From NCBI GenBank assembly GCA_031552335.1, contig JAVBMQ010000190.1, forward strand, positions 1-21,996: a DNA stretch of 21,996 bases. The letters run 5' to 3'. The notes under the pieces were generated by a model. It was not told the origin of the DNA. It was given only the letters and a program-made list of their open reading frames with translations, and did no database searches. Shown here piece after piece: positions 8,281 to 15,307 of the stretch. The first letter of the stretch is position 1. Each line of letters starts with the position of its first letter. Origin of the DNA: JAISFI01 sp031552335. Lineage in GTDB: Bacteria; Bacteroidota; Bacteroidia; Bacteroidales; Azobacteroidaceae. A program made the translations under genes and the position numbers.

Positions 8281-10860
8281 TTAATAAGCGTCTGTAATAG
8301 AAATAATTTTCAATTGTTTTTCAAATTCCGGTTGAGACAAAGATGTTCTTACTTTTGTAGTAATAGTTTGTCCCGGCAGAATATCAAAATAGTTATTTTC
8401 AAAGAAGTTATCAATGCCCTCTATAGACATGAATACGGCACGGGCGAACTTGTCTGATTTCAGCATAAGCTCAAATCCTCCATTGACAGGTTTTACAGTC
8501 TTCATAATTTGTGGTTTCGGGAAGTCAATATCCTTTTGCAAAACAAGGAAATAATTATTCTCATACACATTTTTATCAGCATCTGTTAAACAGGTATACA
8601 CCAAGACCTGTTCTTTGGAAGTTCCCTTCAACAAAGCGTCTGTTTTTTCAGCAAATATTTTAGTACTGGTATTGGCCGGAATCCTGACCGTTTTCTTTGA
8701 TTCATTGAGTACCGTACCATCTAATTTCATTATTTTCACCTCCAGGGTACCTTTAGCTTCTTTCAAATGATCAGAAACCACATATACTTCCAGATTATTT
8801 TCTTTTTGAACCGGAGAAACTATTATATTACGATAAGCCTCCCGGGAAAAATAATGTTGCGCTTTCCAACGTCCGTAATAATCGCGACTGGCCCACGATG
8901 CCACAGGCCAACAATCGTTGTGTTGCCAGAACAACGTTCCCATGCAATACGGCATTGCCCGGCGATGAGCTTCGATAGCTTTTTTTATAGCATCACCCTG
9001 CAATACCTGTCCCATGTATAAAAAACTTTCGAAATCTTTCGGCTTCCGGTATTCTTTTATCAGGTATTCCTCTATCAACTGATTCCCATAGGTCCCTGCC
9101 CTTTGGTGATCAAGCATCACTTCGGATGTGATGTTCCAATCCTCGGGGTTGGGTGCGTATACTTTTACAGATTCAAACTCGGGAAAAGACTGGAAGCCAT
9201 ATTCGCTAAAAAAACGGCTTTTTTCCTCATTGAATTGATTGGTTGGATGCTTTCCATGCCATACACCCCAGTAATGACGGTCGCCATGAGTCGGGCTGTC
9301 GGCTTCACCCGGGTATCCATAAGGAGACGAATACCTGTAAGTTGCTTCAGGGGCATATTCAGCTACCATGTCGGGCAGGAGCTTGTGGAACAGGTCGGTA
9401 TATTGCCTCCAGATTATTTGTGCATACTCAGGATTCTGGTCGGCATAATTTTTTTTCAAGTTCCAGTTATACCAAAAATAATACGCTTCATTATTTCCGC
9501 ACCATACGGCAATCGACGGGTGATTGCGGAGCCGTTTGATATTGTCGATAGCTTCAAATTTGATTGACTCAAGGAATTTACCTTCTGAAGGATAAAAACT
9601 ACACGCAAACATAAAATCCTGCCATACCAAAATACCGTATTGGTCGCAAAATTCGTAAAAACTATCATCTTCATAAATACCACCACCCCATACACGCAAC
9701 ATGTTCATATTAGCATCGACAGCATCGAGCACAGTTTTTTCGTACTTCTCGCGCGTAATTCTGGGAAGGAAATTATCTCCTGGTACAAGATTTGCACCTT
9801 TAGCAAACACAGGTACGCCATTGAGTACGAAATAAAGCGGCGATCCGTCTTTATCAGGCTCTGTAATTACTTTTATCGAACGTAAACCTGTTTTTACAGC
9901 CTGGCTATCCTGCGTTTTTGAACCAACAATTACTTCTGTTATAAAATTATACAGATAAGCTTCGCCCAATCCGTTACTCCACCAGAGTTTAGGATTATTG
10001 ATTGTAAAATCGACAGCAACTTTGTTTGTCCCGTTTTTCAGATCTATGTTTGCCGTACCATAAACAGTTCCTGTATTCGCATCCTTTACCGTTACCTTAG
10101 TATCAGAAATATCTTTGTCTGTCAAAATTTGTGTCTCTACTGAAATAATGGCTTTTTGTTTTGTGATATCCTTCTGGCGGATAAATACATTTTCGATACG
10201 TAAATCATCCCAGGCTTCAATATAAACCGGACGCCAGATGCCCGACGTAACCAGACGCGGTCCCCAATCCCATCCATAATGATAACCGGCTTTACGGGCA
10301 AACACACTCACGGTTTTATTGAAAACACCTCCCTGTTGAGACTGGTCAGGCCCTGTATTATAGCGATACGGAAGGGCATCGAATTTAGGGATATCTTCTT
10401 TAATCGGAGAACGGAAAAATACTTCAAGCTTATTGTCCCTGGCTTTTACCTTGCCTTTAATATCCGTTTTCCATTCGCGAAACATATTATCAGCATCCAG
10501 TATTTTTTCTCCGTTCAGGTATACGCTAACATAAGTATCCAATCCCATAAAATGCAGGCAAATATTGTTTTTCCCCAGTATATCGTCGCTTACATCAAAA
10601 CGGGTTTCATACATCCAGTCTTCTTTATCTACCCATTGCACGCCACGCTCATTGGTCCTGAAAAAAGGGTCTTCGATTATTCCATTGGCTAATAAATCCA
10701 AATGAACAACGCCCGGAACAGTTGCCGGATACCAATTAGTTAATCTCCACTGTTTAAATCTCCAACCGGAATTTAATTCTTTTTGCAATGGTTGAGCAAA
10801 TAGAATTGAGCAATTGAGAATTGCAAATACAAGAAGGACGTGTTTTTTGAATTTTGTCAT
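8281..10860 (-). CDS. Secreted GH2 beta-mannosidase
   Basis: This retaining exo-beta-mannosidase would release mannose from the non-reducing ends of beta-linked manno-oligosaccharides. The 859-residue length is usual for bacterial GH2 mannosidases. A signal peptide (about 1-22, ending FAQ) points to the periplasm. The jelly-roll domain opens with NSGWRFKQW near 30-38 and includes VPGVVHLDLL near 48-57, a beta-mannosidase hallmark. An immunoglobulin-like sandwich domain spans about 220-330, and the TIM barrel begins near 340. The catalytic acid/base is Glu458 in WCGNNE (453-458), and the nucleophile is Glu553 in FFSEYGFQS (550-558). These correspond to Glu462 and Glu555 of Bacteroides thetaiotaomicron BtMan2A. 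VPGVVHLDLL and WCGNNE separate it from LacZ-type beta-galactosidases. It lies 98 bases after the propeller protein gene, across a hairpin, and 103 bases before the GH95 gene. I found no clear promoter in either gap. Confidence 0.95.
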   Translation of the reverse strand: MTKFKKHVLLVFAILNCSILFAQPLQKELNSGWRFKQWRLTNWYPATVPGVVHLDLLANGIIEDPFFRTNERGVQWVDKEDWMYETRFDVSDDILGKNNICLHFMGLDTYVSVYLNGEKILDADNMFREWKTDIKGKVKARDNKLEVFFRSPIKEDIPKFDALPYRYNTGPDQSQQGGVFNKTVSVFARKAGYHYGWDWGPRLVTSGIWRPVYIEAWDDLRIENVFIRQKDITKQKAIISVETQILTDKDISDTKVTVKDANTGTVYGTANIDLKNGTNKVAVDFTINNPKLWWSNGLGEAYLYNFITEVIVGSKTQDSQAVKTGLRSIKVITEPDKDGSPLYFVLNGVPVFAKGANLVPGDNFLPRITREKYEKTVLDAVDANMNMLRVWGGGIYEDDSFYEFCDQYGILVWQDFMFACSFYPSEGKFLESIKFEAIDNIKRLRNHPSIAVWCGNNEAYYFWYNWNLKKNYADQNPEYAQIIWRQYTDLFHKLLPDMVAEYAPEATYRYSSPYGYPGEADSPTHGDRHYWGVWHGKHPTNQFNEEKSRFFSEYGFQSFPEFESVKVYAPNPEDWNITSEVMLDHQRAGTYGNQLIEEYLIKEYRKPKDFESFLYMGQVLQGDAIKKAIEAHRRAMPYCMGTLFWQHNDCWPVASWASRDYYGRWKAQHYFSREAYRNIIVSPVQKENNLEVYVVSDHLKEAKGTLEVKIMKLDGTVLNESKKTVRIPANTSTKIFAEKTDALLKGTSKEQVLVYTCLTDADKNVYENNYFLVLQKDIDFPKPQIMKTVKPVNGGFELMLKSDKFARAVFMSIEGIDNFFENNYFDILPGQTITTKVRTSLSQPEFEKQLKIISITDAY

Positions 10861-10911
10861 TGTTATATGTTTTTCATTAAACTAATTTATTTCCCAGGGC
10901 TATTTTGTTCC

Positions 10912-10935
10912 TGCCGGATAAACCAATATCCGGCA
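10912..10935 (-). terminator. Perfect GC-rich hairpin after the propeller protein gene
   Basis: TGCCGGATA (10912-10920) and TATCCGGCA (10927-10935) are perfect reverse complements with a 6-base loop, giving a 9-bp stem. In the direction of transcription it begins 23 bases after the TAA of the upstream gene and about 50 bases before the beta-mannosidase start. It is not followed by a U-run (the RNA continues AGGAACAAAAUAG), so it is not a textbook intrinsic terminator. It could be a weak terminator, a 3'-end stabiliser or a processing site that lowers expression of the downstream genes. Confidence 0.45.
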
Positions 10936-10958
10936 AGATTATTATAATATCGCTACAA

Positions 10959-11162
10959 TTATTTTATAGCAACTTTTTGAACGAAAGAACCGTTGGCAGT
11001 AGTAACTTTAACTACATACACACCTGTTGACAATTCAATAGAAGTATTTACTTTTGATTGAGCGACTTTCATTCCGCTAACAGCATAAACCTCAACATTT
11101 CCTGCTGTTTGAGCAACTACTTTGATTGTGTTTTTATTGATTGACAATTTAACACCGTCCTG
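10959..11162 (-). other. Type A T9SS C-terminal sorting domain (propeller protein)
   Basis: Residues about 578-644 form the usual beta-strand series of the Por secretion-system sorting domain: an NTIKVVAQ strand, then NVEVYAVSGMKV, an ELSTGVYVVKV turn, and a terminal FVQKVAIK. A final Lys and the central 'V.VY..SG..V' pattern are typical. It predicts export by T9SS, whose core genes (porT, sprA, gldKLMN) would lie elsewhere in the genome. Confidence 0.8.
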
Positions 11163-12893
11163 TGTAATTGAAGGAAGAGAGCTGCCGCCAACAGTTTTAG
11201 TAAGGAACTGGCTGGCCATTTTTGCATTATCAATAGCCTGAACGCCATATTTGTCACCATTATCCAAAGTGAAACCTTTCAATGTATATGAAGTTCCATT
11301 GATAAGAGCAAGATGATCATTTACTTTCAAAGAACCAGTCATTACATCAGCCGGAGCAACAGAATAAATAGTTCCATCTGTTTTTTTAACAAACAAATTA
11401 TATTGAATGGCAGGTGTTGGAGTATAATCATCTGTAGATGCACTCCATGTAAATGTAATATCACCATCTGCTTCTGTATAAGCAAGATTAGTTGGAACTG
11501 CAGGAGCTGTATTAGCTGCTATATCGTTGCCCATATTATTTTTCATGACATAATTACGGTCACCTCCATGAGTATCACCAAAATGTCCATATCCAAGTAC
11601 AAATGCATCCAAATCCCCGTCCTTATCATAGTCAGCCAAACAAGCAGCGCCACCATCAGTATCAACTGTATAAGCCTCTTCTCCTTCACCAAATGTAAAC
11701 TCCATTTTAGTAAATGACTTATCACCAAAATTATTCAGGAAAATAGCATCTTTATGAGCATTTGTATAAATCATATCAGCAAAACCATCATTATTAACAT
11801 CAGCCCACTCATTTGAGCAGTTTTGAGATTGAGTAAACTTGGTTACAGAATGATCATTTCTTGTAAAAGTACCATCTCCATTGCTTACAAATAAATCACC
11901 CTGCCATCCGATTCCCGGCCAGGCTTCACCTTCACTTCCATAACAATATCCACTCATCGAAAAATCCAACTTCCCATCATTATTATAATCATTCCATACC
12001 ACTTCTCCACTTTCACCTCCAGGGAATAAATAAGGAGTAGCAAATGTTCCGTCACCATTATTTTTATATATAGCACCTGTACAAGGCTTAACTGACGGAT
12101 CTGCATCATCACTGGCTGTCCATCCGAAAATAGCTAAATCTAAATAACCATCAGCATCATAATCAGCAAAAGCTAAAGAACCAGATCTCATCTGAATAAA
12201 TTGATCAGTTCCATTTACAGGACTTGTAATTTCCTGAAAAAACATTCCTTGAATATTCTTATACACTGCAGTATAAATATTCTGATCATCAGCTCTTCCT
12301 GACATGAAGATATCTACCCAGCCATCATTATCATAATCTGCAGCAACAACATAACGACCCGGTTTATTTCCTCCATCATTATCAATGTATTTGAATGTTC
12401 CGGGAAATACTTCCTCAAACTCAAAACCATTTTCAGCTCCCAGGTTTCTGTATAAATGAGAAGACGGTTCTTTTTTCAATACATCATTTTCCCAGTATTC
12501 AATCCTTCCGCAAATAAACACATCTAAATTGCCATCATTATCATAATCCAACCAAGTGACATTAGAGTTTCTTAAATTAGGCAATGAAGTCTCTACTTTA
12601 GTAAAAGTACCATCTCCATTATTCTTATAAAGAATAGTATAAGCTACCCAATTATTATCTGTAACATTAACACCAGAGTGTAATAAATCCAAATACCCAT
12701 CATTGTTGTAATCGCCAAAAGCTCCGGTACTTTCAAACAAAAATTTGAAAGATTCCAAACCAGTTCCACCAGTAACTAAATCTTTAACTTCAACGTAATT
12801 AGGCACTTTCGGCGTTTGAGCAAAAGCAGAACCAAAGCCAAAGAATGCAACAACAGCCAAAGCAGTGTTTTTCAATAAGTAATTTGTTCTCAT
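10959..12893 (-). CDS. FG-GAP/VCBS beta-propeller protein with FN3-like and T9SS sorting domains
   Basis: This 644-residue secreted protein has no recognised enzyme domain. A signal peptide (about 1-26, ending AFAQ) is followed by seven calcium-loop motifs of the FG-GAP/VCBS type (D-x-D/N-x-D-G-x-x-D). They start at about residues 61, 116, 186, 244, 302, 365 and 421; the sixth ends ADM instead of LDx. Several NNGDGTF-like turns (91, 278, 338) mark blade ends, so a seven-bladed, calcium-stabilised propeller is likely. A fibronectin-III-like domain spans about 463-565. The C-terminus (about 578-644, with VEVYAVSGMKV and GVYVVKVT) matches type A T9SS sorting domains, which direct proteins across the outer membrane for surface attachment or release. 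It begins 19 bases after the GH97 gene that also carries such a domain. A surface glycan-binding or adhesive role is inference; an unrecognised lyase or hydrolase activity cannot be ruled out. Confidence 0.88.
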   Translation of the reverse strand: MRTNYLLKNTALAVVAFFGFGSAFAQTPKVPNYVEVKDLVTGGTGLESFKFLFESTGAFGDYNNDGYLDLLHSGVNVTDNNWVAYTILYKNNGDGTFTKVETSLPNLRNSNVTWLDYDNDGNLDVFICGRIEYWENDVLKKEPSSHLYRNLGAENGFEFEEVFPGTFKYIDNDGGNKPGRYVVAADYDNDGWVDIFMSGRADDQNIYTAVYKNIQGMFFQEITSPVNGTDQFIQMRSGSLAFADYDADGYLDLAIFGWTASDDADPSVKPCTGAIYKNNGDGTFATPYLFPGGESGEVVWNDYNNDGKLDFSMSGYCYGSEGEAWPGIGWQGDLFVSNGDGTFTRNDHSVTKFTQSQNCSNEWADVNNDGFADMIYTNAHKDAIFLNNFGDKSFTKMEFTFGEGEEAYTVDTDGGAACLADYDKDGDLDAFVLGYGHFGDTHGGDRNYVMKNNMGNDIAANTAPAVPTNLAYTEADGDITFTWSASTDDYTPTPAIQYNLFVKKTDGTIYSVAPADVMTGSLKVNDHLALINGTSYTLKGFTLDNGDKYGVQAIDNAKMASQFLTKTVGGSSLPSITQDGVKLSINKNTIKVVAQTAGNVEVYAVSGMKVAQSKVNTSIELSTGVYVVKVTTANGSFVQKVAIK

Positions 12894-12912
12894 AATAAAA
12901 AGAATTAATAAA

Positions 12913-13149
12913 TTAATAAATAAACTTCAAAATATCTACACATGTTCCTGCTTTTACCTCAAGAACATATGAACCCTTATTTAAATCTGATATATTTATT
13001 TTTTGCAGATTTCCATCAGAGAAAGATTTATTTAAAACCAGTTGTCCTGTAATGTTATATATTTTAACACCCTGAATCATTTCATTCGAATGAATATTCA
13101 ACATTTTATCCACATCAACATATGCAATGGTCAATGATTTTACGTTTTC
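12913..13149 (-). other. T9SS C-terminal sorting domain on the GH97 enzyme
   Basis: Residues about 672-749 extend beyond the GH97 fold, which ends near 'GGGFSMMLTPY' as it does at the very end of the neighbouring GH97. The tail has the sorting-domain pattern: LNIHSNEMIQGVKIYNITGQ (about 688-707), then ISDLNKGSYVLEVK, and a short terminal strand ending ILKFIY. The 'V.IYN.TGQLV' and 'L..G.YVL.V' blocks are typical of type A domains. Confidence 0.8.
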
Positions 13150-15162
13150 ATTTTTTATTCCTGAATCCAGATAAGGGGTAAGCATCATGGAAAATCCACC
13201 TCCATCAGCCATAAAGATTGGCATCAGAGTGCTTCTTGAAACCAACTTCTTCTCACACACATACCTTTGAGGATAACCATTTGAAGTTGTTGAGTCTCTG
13301 TAGATAGTTGCTTCATAACTTATTCCTTCCGGCAAAAAAGAAAAATCTACAGTCACATTTCGTCTCGTCCAGTTTGACATTCCGGCAACAAACCAATCAT
13401 CCTTATCTGTCTGTTTAGCTATCATTGCATACTCACCAACCTTTGCATCCAAAGGCACTGTTTTCTTCCAGACTGTCGGAACTTTTTGAAAATAAGTCAT
13501 GATATCAGGATATTTTTCATACTCAGTTGGAGAATCTACCATATAGGCCAAAGGCTGATCATACATTACATACATGGCCAGGTGATGACAACGGGTTCCC
13601 ATTGCCGATGGATTTGTTCCCGGCACTGTTGTTCCTGAGTCAATCGGACGAAATTGCCCTTTTGTTGTATTTTGGAATGATCCAGGAGTATAGTCAAATG
13701 CTCCTGCCAACATACGGGAAAAGAGAATCAACATATTATAATCCGGATTTGCCGACCTGTCCCAATAGTTATTTTCGAGGCCTCTTACTGCTTCAAAATT
13801 CAAAATATTGGGATAAGTCCGGTTCAATCCTGTAGGTACCGGACATCCATGAAACATTACCACCATTTCCAGGTCAGCCGCGCGCTTTGCTAATGTTTCC
13901 AACCAATTCGTTGCCGGTTGGTCACTGCGATTTACAAAATCAATCTTGAAACCTGAAATCCCATAATTTTTCATTTTCTGCATCCATCCTGGCTGATCAA
14001 CAGCACAACTGGTCCATGTCCAAACAAGGATTTTCACTCCCTGACCTTTAGCATAAGCACATAACTGACGGATATATGAGTCAGACCACCCTGCGTCTAA
14101 TGTAAGATATTCAATATTATTTCTGGCAGCAAAATCAACATAATATTTATACAATTGAAGGTTCAGATTCACTGTCCCACCTCCGGACGGGAAACCAACC
14201 CCTTCAAGAATAGCCTTATGGCCCCATTCCCAAGTAGTCTTACCCGGCTTAATCCAAGATACATCAGTCAATCTTTGCGGTTCAGCCAGTTTGTAAACAA
14301 TCTCATTATTCAATAAAGACTTATCATCATTTGAAACAGCAATCACACGCCAAGGATAAGTTCTTGTACCCTCAACTTTTGCCAAATAATCAAAACGGGT
14401 CAAAGGTTCATGCTGGCTGTAAATATTATCCGGTTCTTTTACCTGATCCGGGTATTGCGCCCATTTACCACGTAGAGAATAGTTGTCATTTTTAAACATA
14501 TACATAGCCGGGTAATCCAATAAACCCGCTTCCATTAATACCACTTTATAGGGAGTTCCCGTATATGAAACAAGAACCGGCGTAACAGCAAAAGATTTAT
14601 TATCTGTGATTTCACTGATCGAATTGTAAAAATCATAACTCCGTTCCCAATGATCATATCGATCTAACTCCATGGTAGGATAATGTATTGCCGGATTGTT
14701 AGCAAAAGAAAAAACTGCTTGCTCCGAATTCACAATGGTGTTATCAGCAAAAGAAGTTTCAAACCGGTAAGCAACCCCATCGTCATAAGCTCTGAAAACC
14801 AAGGCATATTGTTGCGTAAAATCAATTCTCAGTTCGTTATAATGATCATCCAGTGTTGCATTTTTACCTATCAGAACAGGGATAGTTTCCCGGATACTTT
14901 TTTCCCCGGTACTTTTTACAGTTCCATTCACACCTGCTTCAATATCATTATTGAAACTCATAGACACCACGGAAGGAGTTAAAAGAGCAATATCATTATA
15001 GAACACCTCATACCTGACCTGCTCTGTCACATCAATTTTTATTTTCAAAGCACCATTTGGAGACAGTAAGTCATAATTCTCTGCCTTCATGCTTTGCAGA
15101 CTAATGAAACAAAGAAAAATCAAAAAAGACTGAAATGCATGTATTATTACATTGTTTTTCAT
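12913..15162 (-). CDS. GH97 retaining alpha-galactosidase-like enzyme with T9SS sorting domain
   Basis: This 749-residue enzyme has a signal peptide (about 1-27), the GH97 N-terminal beta-sandwich (about 28-300, with LLSPNGALKIKI near 32), the catalytic TIM barrel (about 300-580, with WEWGHK near 311 and LTLDAGW near 353), and a C-terminal beta domain. Asp408 in GFKIDF and Glu463 in RGLENNYW are 55 residues apart. That is the spacing of the nucleophile Asp415 and acid/base Glu470 in the retaining alpha-galactosidase BtGal97b. This places it in the retaining branch, not with the inverting SusB glucosidases. Some retaining members act on beta-L-arabinopyranosides, so the sugar is not fixed. An extra tail (about 672-749) is a T9SS sorting domain, suggesting surface or extracellular action. 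It is clearly related along its length to the next GH97 upstream, which lacks this tail. A candidate promoter lies in the 145-base gap before its start. Confidence 0.93.
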   Translation of the reverse strand: MKNNVIIHAFQSFLIFLCFISLQSMKAENYDLLSPNGALKIKIDVTEQVRYEVFYNDIALLTPSVVSMSFNNDIEAGVNGTVKSTGEKSIRETIPVLIGKNATLDDHYNELRIDFTQQYALVFRAYDDGVAYRFETSFADNTIVNSEQAVFSFANNPAIHYPTMELDRYDHWERSYDFYNSISEITDNKSFAVTPVLVSYTGTPYKVVLMEAGLLDYPAMYMFKNDNYSLRGKWAQYPDQVKEPDNIYSQHEPLTRFDYLAKVEGTRTYPWRVIAVSNDDKSLLNNEIVYKLAEPQRLTDVSWIKPGKTTWEWGHKAILEGVGFPSGGGTVNLNLQLYKYYVDFAARNNIEYLTLDAGWSDSYIRQLCAYAKGQGVKILVWTWTSCAVDQPGWMQKMKNYGISGFKIDFVNRSDQPATNWLETLAKRAADLEMVVMFHGCPVPTGLNRTYPNILNFEAVRGLENNYWDRSANPDYNMLILFSRMLAGAFDYTPGSFQNTTKGQFRPIDSGTTVPGTNPSAMGTRCHHLAMYVMYDQPLAYMVDSPTEYEKYPDIMTYFQKVPTVWKKTVPLDAKVGEYAMIAKQTDKDDWFVAGMSNWTRRNVTVDFSFLPEGISYEATIYRDSTTSNGYPQRYVCEKKLVSRSTLMPIFMADGGGFSMMLTPYLDSGIKNENVKSLTIAYVDVDKMLNIHSNEMIQGVKIYNITGQLVLNKSFSDGNLQKINISDLNKGSYVLEVKAGTCVDILKFIY

Positions 15163-15192
15163 CGTATTTTATTGAATTTAGATTTATCAATG

Positions 15193-15224
15193 CAAATGTA
15201 ATTTGCCAAGTCTGAAAGAACAGG
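15193..15224 (-). promoter_or_regulatory. Candidate Bacteroidetes-type promoter for the second GH97 gene
   Basis: Read on the minus strand, TACATTTG at 15200-15193 is an exact match to the Bacteroidetes -7 consensus TAnnTTTG. It sits 30 bases before the ATG at 15162, giving a predicted leader of roughly 25 bases. With 20-base spacing the -33 position (15224-15221) reads CCTG, a poor match to TTTG. The gap is the longest in the window (145 bases), which fits an internal promoter giving separate control of the two GH97 genes. Confidence 0.4.
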
Positions 15225-15307
15225 TATAAATTTGTCAATAAATACCATATCCGTATAATATCAGGTTTGTGCTACATTTGTATTATTTTTTTACTACAAT
15301 TATTCCA

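Noticed and set aside
9103..9567. A 154-codon plus-strand frame inside the beta-mannosidase gene
   Set aside because: It is antisense to the catalytic core including the acid/base and nucleophile region; the real gene's strong conservation explains the open frame.
8281..10860. Calling the GH2 enzyme a beta-galactosidase
   Set aside because: The N-terminal VPGVVHLDLL block and the WCGNNE acid/base motif are those of beta-mannosidases, not of LacZ-type enzymes.
10959..12893. The repeated calcium-loop codons as a DNA tandem repeat or CRISPR-like array
   Set aside because: The units are protein-level FG-GAP/VCBS repeats at irregular spacing with divergent DNA; there is no repeat-spacer pattern.
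15273..15280. TACATTTG on the plus strand as a promoter
   Set aside because: It matches the -7 consensus but points toward no plus-strand gene and has no upstream TTTG at the right spacing.
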